This document shows, piece by piece, positions 47,440 through 58,882 of a DNA stretch of 64,000 nt; position 1 is the stretch's first letter; each line of letters starts with the position of its first letter. Made by a program: the position numbers and the translations under genes. This DNA comes from Cristatella mucedo (lineage: Eukaryota; Bryozoa; Phylactolaemata; Cristatellidae): NCBI GenBank assembly GCA_009760855.2, contig WPIO01000043.1:1238001-1302000 (forward strand), in the 5' to 3' direction. The notes under the pieces are model-generated. The model did not search any database and was not told the DNA's origin. It saw nothing but the letters and a program-made list of their open reading frames with translations.

Positions 47440-47585
47440 TTGCATTTCCCGACCTTGGTCCCGACGTCGTGCGTTCGAATCCTGCGGTGGCCGATCCTTT
47501 ATCGCTGCTGCAAGAGGCGGGGATAGCCGTAAAGGCTCTTCTGTCGCTATACAAAAGAGGCTGTTAAATCAGCTAGTTTTTTCAT
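47440..47585 (+). mobile_element. SINE-2 copy
   Basis: TCGTGCGTTCGAATCCTGCG (B box), GGATAGCCGTAAAGGCTCTTC, TGTCGCTATAC and AGAGGCTGTTAAATCAGCTA then T-rich. Inserted at the edge of the ATTGC satellite. It partners 21590-21737. Confidence 0.75.
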
Positions 47586-47591
47586 TGCTGT

Positions 47592-48890
47592 GGATTGAGG
47601 TATTGGCCTGAGCCACTGCAATGCTATCTCAGTGGACTTTGTGAGAACGCGTGAGTGGATTCGCGAGACATTTTCTGGGTACATTGTATGTATAGCGTAG
47701 TTTGATATTTTAAACTATTTAGAGCTTTTCGCAGCTGATTTGTGATGGATTTGACGGGAACTAGAATGGATTGCGGTTGATTTCGGCACAGGCGTCCGGC
47801 TTCGAAGCTCGTTTGCGTAAGTGTGAGCAGCGACATGACATTTGGTGGATAGTTAATTCGAAGGTGTCACTACAGCATCAGTGCAAAATTGGAGCTCGGC
47901 ATCGCTAATATCTAGTCATTGTTAGTCTAATTAGAGTGGATTTCTGTGGATTTTGGTAGTTCGTCGAACCCTGTTATCGCACACCTTGTTTAACGGTTGC
48001 TAACCTTTCACCTATTTCACCTATTACGCTCCGACTCATCGATCTGCCGATCGATCGTCTTTCTGATCGCCCTCTGAGTTGATATTGTTTGTAAATCGCT
48101 ACTAATTATGGCTTTGGCTTAGCTACTCTTTTGAATACACCAACACTACCTAGCCCACGAGAGTGAATATGCTTACAATAGCGATTGCTGTGGCCGCTTG
48201 TAACCGGGAGACCTCGCCACGTGATGCCTCTGCTATGTCGAAGCAATGTCCGTGCTGCAGCGAGTTTTTAATTTTTGCCAAATCAAATTTTGATTTCGTC
48301 GGTTGCGATGGTGGCCTCGTACGGAAAGCTACTTGTTACATATACCTTCATACAGACAACTATTTGTTAACTCTAGCCCAAGGCAGAGCTGGAGGAGAGC
48401 AGCGACGGTTGCTGCTCTGTCTCCTCCTACTTCTCCAGCTTTTAGACATCTCCTCTGTCATGTTTCAGGGCCGTCCTTTTCCTGCTCAGAAAAAGTCAGG
48501 AACCACGAATAATAATAATTAGTCATTAACTGACTAATTTAGCTTGCCGTCGTATCAGCTTGCTACGTTCGGCCACGTTAGGTCTGCAGCATGTTCTTCA
48601 GCAGTTTTGCTGCGCCCCACACTTGTTTCACTGGCTAGCCCTAAGTAACGTTAGTTCTGGCGAGGACTTCCGTATTATATTGAGTCTGTAGGCCGAGCAA
48701 TGCGTAATGCGTCATGCCAAAGTTCAAGACTCTGTGTTGACTCAAGTCCGTCCTTCCCTCCATCACGCGGAAAGATACCGACCTGTAATTTCGGGAGTGG
48801 TATGTAATAGACTTATAATTCTGCTATGACAGCAAAGCGAGTCCACCGGCAGTAAGCAGCTCGCATTTCAGGTAATGTCAGGAAGGTACC
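47592..48890. other. Unassigned sequence
   Basis: The ATTGC theme fades out by about 47800. An open frame at 48163-48522 (+) starts at ATG and has a MSKQCPCCSEF cysteine cluster and an L-rich stretch, but nothing else supports it. Confidence 0.35.
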
Positions 48891-48891
48891 A

Positions 48892-49178
48892 TAGGCGGAG
48901 CGAGGATTTTCATCTAGGTGGAGCAAGACCTTCAAACTTTATTGCAGGGAGCAAGACCTGCACAATTTTAATGTAAATGAGTCTAGACCCAGAATTACTT
49001 AAATTTGAGTCCAAAGTCAGTGTTAATTCGATGCAAACTCGGCGGTTGCTCATCAAGTGGAAATAAGGTGTAATTACATCGTTAGCGACGGTCGAGGGGC
49101 GTAGGGCTGCGCTTGTCAGTACCCGCCAGCAGGGGAGGACATGCCCCCTTCCTCCTACTGGCTAAGCCACTGATTAGG
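48892..49178. mobile_element. Possible non-autonomous DNA transposon (MITE-like)
   Basis: The left end CATAGGCGGAGCGAGG and the complement of the right end, CAGTGGCTTAGCCAGTAGG, share a CAnnGGCnnAGC core as imperfect terminal inverted repeats. The inner right part has CCCCTTCCTCC. No coding sequence. Target duplication unclear. Confidence 0.35.
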
Positions 49179-49527
49179 TAACCTAATTCAATAAATTTAC
49201 TTTCTTGGGTACCTCACGTGTTTTTTTTATTACGTGTTGTTCTTCTTTAATGCTTTTTAAATAATTTTAAAATAGCTAATGATCCCCGAATACTTTGCTT
49301 CTGTGGTCAGCACAGCGGTACCCTTAAAATTCTCCGGCGTTGCTGTCAGGTAAGGTTCAAACATCGAGCATGCAATGGGCCGCTACCCCAAGTAGTGAGG
49401 GTTAGGCGAAATAATATTGTATAGTAGTATCCATAGAAGAATAATAGTATAGCTTTGAAATTTAGTTGATGTTATTGCAGCTCAGTCTGTAACTTCTCGA
49501 TGCCGCAGAAGAGTTATGTACAGCTAA

Positions 49528-49930
49528 AGTTACTTAAAGCCTGAGCGGCTTCCTGTACGCATTCGGTAGCCGACAGACTTCATCTCACACAACGCTACGA
49601 AAGTGAGAACCGTAGCCAAGTCAGGAGAGCAATTGATGTAAGTAGCACGAAGCAGCAGGTCAGGACGGCTGAAAAGTACCAGCAATAGTCGGCAGCAAGA
49701 GAGTAGTTAGCATTGTCTAAGTGAGTTCCACAGTCCCGGACCAGCAGAGCAAAAGCTTCTTAAGTGGAGGAATGGAACAGCTAATTTATTCATTTCTTGT
49801 CTATTCAGGACCTGAGAAGGCTGAAACTGGTGCAGTTCAGCCAGGTATGCCGTGGCAGGCCTTAGTGGTCAGCATAAGAACTTGGCTCAGCATACCTTGA
49901 TCAACTGGCAGCATCCAGACTTTCAAAGCA
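49528..49930 (-). mobile_element. Old LINE-A fragment
   Basis: Minus-strand LINE-A C-terminal coding region (CCTGAGCGGCTTCCTGTACGC; CAGGACCTGAGAAGGCTGAAACTG; GGCCTTAGTGGTCAGCATAAG) with many indels. Confidence 0.75.
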
Positions 49931-52039
49931 GCCTTCAGCACGACTTTCGTGGATCAAGACAACACGCTGAGCACCTCATTTTGCATGCGACCGCTGCAAG
50001 AAAACTCTTGAGGGTAAGGTGAACACTTGATGGCTTTTCTTGTACAATATTAGGTTACGTGTGAAATAAAAAAAATCTTATACAATTATTTATATATTTC
50101 TGAAATAAAAAAATTAACATCCCATTCTGGTGTGGACGTGTGGACAACTCCTTTATTCACGATCGACGGCTTTGATCAAGGGAGCAGGAGCCCCGCTCTT
50201 GCCTCATATTCCTACACAGTAGTTTGCAGTAACTCGATACTGAGCAGGAGGTCCTCCACAGGCTCAGCCAGCGGAGCTTAAACAAGTAAGCACCACAGGT
50301 ACACGGCTAGTGGGGTGCAGCCTAGATCAATTAGAACAAGTTATTGTTAACTAAATAGCTGTTTTAGTAGAGCTCTTTAGCTCTACGAAGCAAGGAAGGG
50401 CATGCCGTACTTCCTCGGTCTCCAGAGTAGAATTCTGGTTCATACCGTCGAACATGCATCACTACAACAGCTAAACTTCAATAAGCGGATTTAAAAGACT
50501 TGCGATCGGGACAGCATGTCTCTAGCTAAACGAATCTATTATGAGACCCATTTATTGTAATATATTCAACCATGAGACCGATGTAAACGATGTACACGGC
50601 ACGACGCTGGCTCCAGACTGTATATTAGCATGTAATAAAGAATTAAACCGTCGGCAGGCTTGCTGCTGCCTAGCACGATGATCAAACCAAGCTGCACAAT
50701 TTCAGCATAAATAAGAAAATAGCGACATCGCCAGACTACGCCAAAAGGACATTTAATTTCAATGCCAAAAGAAATGCAGCAATATGGCAGAAATGACTTG
50801 TATCTGGAGAAACTCGAGCTTGGATGGATTCAATGTCAGCAGGCGGTCCAGTTGTCTGAGAACCGGTCACATCTAGAAGCTATAAATGTTCAGCTGCCGA
50901 CGGAGTAGCCCTGCACCTCAGTGAGTAGCCTGCAAAGTGCATACACAGCTAGTATTAAAGCAATTGCCACGGCATGCAGTGTGGAACGCCGGGAAAACAC
51001 TCGAAATGAGACAACACAGGCTACCCTATCCCACCCCAGTTGGGCATACGATTAGTGCAGCCGAACTTAGCCGAATCACTTCAAATCGTTTACAATGGCC
51101 CAAGATCGAGCGACTAACATGCCGGGTCACTTTTCATGCAGAGCTCAACCAGCGACTTCCACACGAAAAAAGATTGCTACCCCACCTCATCTATATCGAT
51201 CGCTAACGACCTCACGGCTTGAGCAGCACTGCAGGAGACATTCAACCGAGATGTCAGCACCGTATTATCTCAAGCCACGTATGTCTACTGCTTCACAGCC
51301 CCGTGCCCATCTCCGGTAGTGACACAATAAATAACCTGGCATGAAACCATATTACTCAGTTAAGATAGTATAGAGCCACGTTTTGGGACCATTCAGAGTC
51401 TGCAAACCGAAGCTGGAGAGCCTGGCAGCAGCTGCAGCCAATCTCCACTGCCCTCCTGCATGCCTCGTTCTTGGCTCCAGCCGACCAAGATCCTGCGGCA
51501 AAGCTTTTCCGTCGGCCACGTAAGCAGCCCCTGGTCTGGCCTTGACCTGCAGTGTCAATTCCTTGTCGACGGTTAGAGAAAGGTGTCTTAACGACGTTGC
51601 AAATGAAGAGGCAATTGACTGTACAACACCATGACAAGAGCACCCAGTCCTCAAGTCACACACACCAGAATTGCTTAGCTTTCCATTGCTTCTATGATGT
51701 GAATGTGAACACTCGCATCACATCCTGTAAGCATCTGGCAACAAGCCAGTAGTGGGTTTGGCTTAACATGCCAGTATAACTCACAGCCACTATTCGAGGA
51801 CAAACCTGCATCCGACCTCTATTTAGTACCACCGCATTACCATAGCACACGGTGGATATATATGACTCGTCATTTAAGACGGCGTTAACAGCACCAAAGT
51901 TTCAAAGCATTCTATCTCCTACAACGTGCCGGTCCACAAGCCTTGGCAATCCGTGCCGACAGCCACTAGACATGAGGCTACACTTTTCCGAACTATTTTA
52001 TCCCCAAGCAAGACCCACCAACCAATTCCTTCTTGAGCA
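49931..52039. other. Unassigned sequence with a weak minus-strand exon candidate
   Basis: Mostly featureless. On the minus strand, AATAAAGGAGTTGTCC near 50150 contains a poly(A)-type signal. A possible terminal exon at 51356-51640 is listed separately. Confidence 0.35.
51356..51628 (-). CDS. Possible 3' exon of an unidentified gene (tentative)
   Basis: After an acceptor-like GTTGTACAG the minus strand stays open for about 90 codons (SIASSFATSLRHLSLTVDKE ... GPKTWLYTILTE) to TGA. Composition is protein-like and not repeat-derived. No domain recognised. It lies 2.5 kb downstream of the minus-strand gene ending at 54169 and could belong to it or to another gene. Confidence 0.2.
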   Translation of the reverse strand, partial: CCTVNCLFICNVVKTPFSNRRQGIDTAGQGQTRGCLRGRRKSFAAGSWSAGAKNEACRRAVEIGCSCCQALQLRFADSEWSQNVALYYLN

Positions 52040-52310
52040 CCTGTCATCACAGCATTTAGTGGATCCCTGTGATTCGTCCTTTATGTGCTTATGTGTGCTG
52101 ACAATGTCCATGCTGCCACTAACCAATGTTAGCAAGCCGACCCAGTGCATGACCCATAACTATTTTATTCTTGTTGTTTATTGAGCATGTTACCACTAGC
52201 CATTCTATCGTGCTTCCTTTGCAGCAAATTTAAAGTGCCTAGAAAGAGATTCGAGTTCTCTGAGGGGGCTAAGCAAATGCATTATTATTATTATTATTAT
52301 TAAAAGATAA
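52040..52310 (+). mobile_element. LINE-B 3' end
   Basis: TCACAGCATTTAGTGGATCC, GCTGCCACTAACCAATG, the tail AAAGTGCCTAGAAAGAGATT and (ATT)n. 5'-truncated. Confidence 0.85.
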
Positions 52311-54168
52311 CTGGGTGAAATTACCACAAGCAGTCCTAAGCTAAATGCCCTTAATCGCCATATTCCCTGACTCACTGAAGCTTGTAACTCCAAGTTGTGG
52401 TCCTTTAAGTCACTAAATTCATATAGTGGCTTGATCTCCTTCAACGCTGAATCCTTGTTGAAGCCAAATCAACAGCAGTGGCCGAATCTACTGCAGCAGC
52501 CTATCTTCCCATTCCAGGATACTCTTTTACCAATCCCGAGTCCGAAAACACTCTTTACCAATCCAATGCCTAGGCATTTGACCGAACAGCAAGCGCTACT
52601 AGCAGTTCTTGTTTGTTGCAGAATTCTCTTCTGAAAACCAAAGTTCTTGCATCGTATACAGAACCAGATACAGCTAACACCCGTTTAAAGCTTATCTAAT
52701 TGTTGTTTGACCGTAGTGAGTAAGAAATTATGTGCCTATGGACGCATATGCTTGGAGCTGGTACTGCTACGGCGGCAGCATTGTTGGATAGGCCGGCAGC
52801 TTAGTTATGGTCGTGTATTCATCTATACTACCATTTCATTATCGCCGTTCAAATGCATTCCCTCTACAGCTGCTGCTAAGATCCGCGAATTAGGCATTAA
52901 CAAAAGAAACCAACAAAAGAAAGCCCCATAGCCCCCAGGGGCGGACCCTCGAGCTGAGACGCTGCTCGTTTGGCAGCCCATCGTGAGAGGCATAGCTGAG
53001 TCAGGAAAGCAGTTGAGGTAGTGAGTAACATGGACGTATTGACCAACACCACACATCCCTGCCAACAACATCCTTAATTACACATGAAATTGCACTTACG
53101 TGTGACCTGACTGCTGCTCAAAATTTCAAGATCGAATGCTGGTGAAGCCTCAGCAGCCGAGTGACTTTTTTTCTTCTGAGCAGATGCTGGTGGCTAAAAA
53201 AAAAATAATTCCCACAACCTCTGCAGTAGTCCACGAGCAAACCATGATCACGGTGGTGTAAACTGTCGTGTGACAGCCCGAGATCTCGGTTCAGTGGGCA
53301 GCCATAAGAGTGTGGGTATAGTCCAAGCCCTTGAATGCAGAAAGAAAGCTGGATCATAGCGAACACACTTGAAGCCGATAGTCACAAATTGAATTGCCAA
53401 TCTAGACCAGCACTTTAAACTAGTGATGGCTGCTCTAAAGAGCCACTGATATGTTGAACCATGTATTTTAAAATTGTATTCAACGAATCAGTCATCATTT
53501 CCCAGCAAACTGTAAAAACATGGTGACATATGACCTTGAACGAGGTATAAACACTTGCAGCACAGATCTATGGGCTCTCGTGTCGTATACTGTTGCCATC
53601 GTTTTCCTTTATCACTGCATGATAATAAATATGCGTCAACACTGACCAACCGAAAGTTAACAGGCAAACTTGAACGCGAGCTGAGGCGAAATATATACTT
53701 TGGAACACGCGCCATGCCCTCAACAATAAATGGTGACAGCAAAATTATCGACAAATGCATTCAAGCGTCGACGAACGAGTACTCAGCAGTCCAAACCAGC
53801 AACCGACTCGGGATTCCTGCTTGACTCTCTCAGTGCCTTACATTGCACGTCCCGAGCTCCTTGTCGGCAGACAAGGTACGTGCACACACTGCTCAGCCTG
53901 TCCAGTGCACCGACGAGCCCCATACAACCGATCGCCGACACAACAAAAACCCTCACTGCAGACAAAAGGCACTGACGAGTACAAATCGAGCTGAACAATT
54001 GCACTAAACTTTCAAAAACGAATCATCATCACAAAGAGAATCAAACTTCGAAGCAGACGAGCAGAGAAAAATTAGCATGTGAGTCCAGCAAACGATCTCG
54101 GTGGCGAGTCACGAGGACATGGCATAGCTTGGGAATCGGCACGACCGCCGGAGCAGTGCAGAAGCTCT
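52311..54168. other. Unassigned sequence
   Basis: A short decayed LINE-A scrap (minus) lies at about 52989-53035. No supported gene. This is the 3' flank of the gene ending at 54169; I see no clear AATAAA for it in the first 150 bases. Confidence 0.35.
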
Positions 54169-55235
54169 CTATGAGGCGCCAGCGCTGGCAGCTACCTGCT
54201 CGTCTTGCTGGTCGTCGCTAGCTGGCACCCTCTTGGCAGGCGTCTTGTAGCTAGGAGCTGCCCTGGCCTCTGACCTCTTCTTGGCCGGCAGGCGATCGGC
54301 AGTCAGCTTCTTCTTCGGAGTGCCAGCATCCGAGGCAGACGACGCAGCAGCAGCTGCCTCCGAGTTGTCATCATCTTCGGCCAAAGGTGACAGCACTCGA
54401 GCTGCTGCTGACAATGTCGCTGCTCCTGCACCAGCAGCGGTTCGCTTCTCTCCCTTCTTTGCCACCGACCTCGGCGGGGCTGATGCCAGCTGCCGAGCGA
54501 ACGGCACCCTCGCCACCGACGCCGCGATAACGTCACCATCTCCTTCATCGTCCGAGGTGATGCTGCTGGCAGACGACAGACGACGGCTTCGACGGGTGGG
54601 CGTGGCCAAGATGGGCGGCTTCGGCATCGGCGAAGCTCGGGCGGAGCGGCGCAGCGAGTACGACGAGCAGGCAGAGCTCTCCGAGTCGCTTCGAGCCCTC
54701 GTTGCCATCGACGCAGGCTCGTCGGCATCCGGAGGTGCCTTCTGCTCGGAGCACGCTCCTACACCACCGACGTCCTCTCGACGGCCGCCATCTTGGCCTT
54801 GCTTGCCCCGCAACAGCGACACCGGCTCGGCAGCTGCCAAGGGTGGGAGCAGCTCGTCGTCGGCGCCATCTGCCGAGCCGCCCGCGGACTCGCCATTAGC
54901 CGACCCGTCTTGCTCGTCGTCGGCTGGCTCACTTGCGGTGCCGCCGGCAGCGCTAGCGATGCATCCACGGCGGGCAACCTTCGACCCGGCTGCTACCGCT
55001 CGAGCGCAGGTGGCTACAACCTCGACTGCAGCAGCGCTGGTGCGCTTTCGCGTCGGCCTCCAAGCCACGGCTGCTGACTCTGTGCCGGTGGTCGCCGAGC
55101 TGAGCCCATTGTCACCATCGAGGGCCTCTTCGTTCGCAGCCGAGTGGCGATTCCCGGTATCCTTATCGACCTGCTGCTGATCGCAGGCTTTCTTAGCAGC
55201 CATCTTGGATTCGGCGGCCTTGCCACGGCGAAGCC
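54169..55235 (-). CDS. Basic low-complexity, probably nuclear protein: exon 2 with stop
   Basis: Starts after acceptor CTATTCTCAG and runs 354 codons to TAG. Its first two bases join the last base of the upstream exon (59714) to make Gly, giving FPAK-G-LRRGKAAESK in one frame. The predicted protein has 422 residues, rich in Ala, Ser, Arg, Lys, Asp and Glu, with no globular domain. Basic clusters look like nuclear-localisation or DNA-contact sites: RPTRKR, PTRRSRRLSSASS, PKKKLTADRLPAKKR. Acidic-serine runs such as SITSDDEGDGD suggest casein-kinase sites. No signal peptide or membrane segment. I do not recognise the family; a chromatin-associated role is only an inference. CAG|GTAGCT near 54193 might be a donor, so further exons cannot be excluded. 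The opposite strand is also open because the exon is GC-rich, which lowers certainty. Confidence 0.55.
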
Positions 55236-56524
55236 CTGAGAATAGCCAATCGTGCCGAGTGCCATCTGCAGTTGTGCGCCTGCCGTGTGAGGCCGGCAAC
55301 AAAGGGTACCGGCAGGCCACGTGCAGGCAGATCCTGCACAGCACCGCCAAGAAACCAGCGAGCCGGACATACCCAAATTCATGATCGAGCCCTCCCATTT
55401 TTCATTTTTGCCTGTCTTAAATTCAAAACTGAATTGAAAACTGAATTGAAAACAAATCAACCCATAGCTCCCAGGTCTGACCAACGAGATTAGAGCAGAA
55501 TGCGAATGTGATTCAAATGAAGATATTCTTCGTTGCTCACGACTGTCATTGAGACTCTTTTGCTGCTGAGTGAACGAAGCTGTTCAATAATAGTAATAAG
55601 AGTAATAATACATTTGAAATAACACCCTCAGAGAATTAAATCTCTTTCAAGGCACTTCACATTTGCTGTAAATGAAGCACGACCAAATGGTTAGTGGTAG
55701 CAAGCTAAATGACAATGGTTAGGAGTGGCATACAGAGTGACAGCACACATACATATGTAAAGGATTAATCAAACGGATCCATTTAATTTTATTTATTTAT
55801 TTATCAATCAAACGGACCCATTTAATGCTGTGATTAATAGACGTTTTTTCTAGTTTCTTTTTAAATATGGATAAGTCAAGGAATGTCGTGACGTGAGTAG
55901 GAAGTGAGTTCCAGGCTTTGGGAGTATACGCACTAGAGGCACGGTCTCTAAAGGGTTTGAGGTTCCTACTAACTATAGGTAAACGATTCGATTCCAAAAA
56001 GCAAGGGGTACGATGCACAGCCTGGTGTGGAAGTAGATCTGATCGGTAGGCTGGAGCCAAAGAATGAAGAGACCTAAAAGTGAGTGACAGAACCTTGAAG
56101 TAGATGCGTTGCTTGACTGGGAGCCAGTGCAGCTCGGTGAGAAGTGGTATGATGTGGCAACTTCGACTCTCATGATGGCCAAGCCTAGCTGCAGAGTTTT
56201 GCACCAGCTGTAAGCACCTGAGTGCACAGGCCGGTAGACCAGCAAGCAGTGAGTTATAGAAGTCAAGACAGGAAGTCACAAATGCACGAACTAATTTAGA
56301 TGTTGTACCCTTGTCTATGCAAGCTCAAATTTTAGCAATGAGCTGTAGGCAGACTTGACCGTGCAGCTGATGTGGTCGACTAATGAATGAAAAGTGACTT
56401 TTAAAAAAGACACAAAGATTTCGTGCAGACTCAACCAGAGATATGCTGGCAGACCCGCCTGTGAGCACTAACCTGTCGAATATCTAAATCACACTTGGTT
56501 TGCCCATAATCAGTAAGTTGGTTT

Positions 56525-56852
56525 TTATCGCCCTGTTCTAAAGTGACCTTTCATTGGACGACCCTATCAGCTCTACAGTCAAGTTTGCCTACTGTCAGCT
56601 AAAGCAAAGAGCTAAAATTTGGGCTTGTTAAGACAAGGGCACTACATCTAAATTGGTCAGTGCATTTGTGACATCCCGTCTCGACCTCTTTAACTCACTG
56701 ATAGCTGGTCTACCGGCTTTCGACATCATGTGTTTACAGCTGGTGCAGAACTCTGCAGCTAGGCTTGTTCGTCGTGAGCGTTGCAGTTGCCACATCACAC
56801 CACTTATCACCAACCTGCACTGGATCCCGTCAAGCAAGGCACCGACTTCAGT
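56525..56852 (+). mobile_element. Internal LINE-B fragment, reversed within the minus-strand copy
   Basis: From TTCTAAAGTGACCTTTC to the CAAGCAAGGCACCGACTTCA region, i.e. ORF2 after YADD, with neither 5' start nor tail. The host copy is cut at GGTTTTTATCG and resumes at GTTTTCTGCCAT with only about 18 bases missing. The same ORF2 segment is also present in the host copy, so this is an insertion and not a simple inversion. Confidence 0.75.
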
Positions 56853-57841
56853 TTTCTGCCATCCATGCGCGCACGTTTTCAATAAATGCAGCAAGGGAGA
56901 TGAGAGAAATCAGAGGAAATGGGAAGAATCAAAGCATAGGTACAACTGAGTGCCATCTGCACAGAAGTGAAAGCCTAGACTGTGCCTGGCAATCACATCA
57001 GCAAGAGTCAGAATATAAACCTTGAAAAAAGGACCAAGCACAGACCCCTGAGGTACCCCATATTTCAGAAGTTCAACGGAAATCTTTGTCCATTCACATT
57101 GATACTCTGGAGTCTCCCACTGAGATAGGACGTGAACCATGCCAGTGATGCCCACGCGAGATGAAAGGCGGTCAAAAAGGACTTGGTGATCGATAGCATC
57201 AAAAGCTGCCGAAAGATCGAGCAAAACAAGCAGAGATACTCTACCCAAGTCTGCATTCCTAAGTAGGTCGCTATACACCCAAAGCAATGCTGACGCTGAG
57301 GAGTGACTAGCTCTAAAACCCGACTGGAACTTACTAACAAGGTTTGAAGTTTCAATATACGAGTTCAGCTGGTCTGCCACGACTTGTTCAAGTGTCTTTG
57401 ATAGGAACGGTGGAAGGGAGACTAGGCAGAAGTTGCTCAAGGTCTCTATGTCTGGTGTTGCTGTCTTTGTGTAGTGGCCTGACTACAGCCTTTTTGAAAG
57501 GTACTGTGACATGGCCTAAAGTAATGACATATTTATGTTAGCTATGCACGGCAGCAACAGATTTATGCATCGTAGAAGCAGGACAGTGGTAATAGGATCT
57601 AGAAGACTAGTTATTTTCTGTATTGGGATTATGAGCTTCAGAACAAGGTCATTACTAGTCTCCTTGAATGTGAACATCGAAGGAGCTGTATGGAATTGGG
57701 GTGCAGGACTCCAGGGGATGCTGTCATCTTAGAGATGGAGTCCCTGATCTTGTCTATCTTCTTGACAAAGAAGTTTGAGAAGCTATCAGCTAGGTGACCA
57801 CTAGGATCACTAGGTAAAGAGCTAACCTAGAAGCGGTTAAG

Positions 57842-57930
57842 ATGGTTATAATAATGATAATAATAATAATAATGTATTTGATAAAGCGCCCTCAGAGAAC
57901 TTAATCTCTTTCTAGGCGCTTTACATGGTT
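57842..57930 (-). mobile_element. Ultra-short LINE-B tail insertion with 6-bp target duplication
   Basis: 77 bp (57848-57924): (AAT)n plus the last ~50 nt of LINE-B, flanked by ATGGTT at 57842-57847 and 57925-57930. Confidence 0.85.
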
Positions 57931-58639
57931 GATTGTAGACATCGGCATTTTTGGGATTGTGCTATGATGAATCAACTGTGTTTTTATAGAAGTAAGACTT
58001 GGCCTTTCAAGGATCGATTGGTATGATTTACAGTAGTCCGTTAATCCTGTCGATGTAAGTCCTGATCTTTTGTATGCTTTTCCTCCAAGCTTGCGCTTAG
58101 TAGACCTAGCTTGTTTGATGTCTGCTGTAAACCATAGGCCGTCTGGGCGAGGGTTCACAGTGCGCTCAGTCACTGGTGCAAACTCGTCGAGTGTGTCAGT
58201 TAGTCATGTTGCAGCAATCTACCAATGATGGCAGGACAGAAGGGGGATTGAGCAGCAGATACTAAGCAGATATTCTCGCACGAACAGCATCGATGTCAAG
58301 AGTCTTCAGGTTTCGAAATTCACTGGTGATTTTAGATGACGAGGAGTGCACACACTGAAGACTGGATGAGATCTGCACACAGCAGATAAGCAGAATGTGT
58401 TAATAATTGGTGATGACAAAGTGCAGTTGTAGGAGAAAATCTGGTCTACTGCGTGACATTTGATGTGAGCAGAGCCCTGCACATGAGCCACAAAAAATCT
58501 GAGTCAGCGTACGATATTCAGTGCCGAAGGCGTCAGATAAGTTATCAAAGGAATGTTGAAATCACCCATAACGAGGAAGGATCGATTTGTTGCACACATA
58601 ATCGAAATGAGATCAGAGAAATCTGAGATCAAGAGTACT

Positions 58640-58882
58640 CGGTACCTGAAGGACGATAGGCTACTGCTTATGTGTGCTGACACTGTGCATGCTGCCACTA
58701 ACCACATTTGCATGCTGACCCTGTGCATGTCACCCCTAACCATATTATTCATTTTGTTTGTTTTTCAAGCATGATTTTACTTACTATTCTATTGCATATC
58801 ACTTTGCAGCAAATGTAAAGCGCCTAGAAAGAGATTGAGTTCTCTGAGGGTGCTTTATCAAGTGCATTTTTATTATTATTAA
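58640..58882 (+). mobile_element. LINE-B 3' end inserted in LINE-B
   Basis: About 240 bp: GTGCTGACACTGTGCATGC through AAAGCGCCTAGAAAGAGATT and ATT-rich tail, in reverse orientation to its host. Host endonuclease sequence resumes on both sides. Confidence 0.82.

Noticed and set aside
21680-47500. Functional tRNA genes at the GTTCGAATCC words
   Set aside because: No full cloverleaf; the words sit in SINE-2 heads that continue into a shared non-tRNA tail.
54281-55180. 299-codon open frame on the plus strand opposite the low-complexity gene
   Set aside because: GC-rich codon composition keeps both strands open. The minus strand has the matching splice sites and start.
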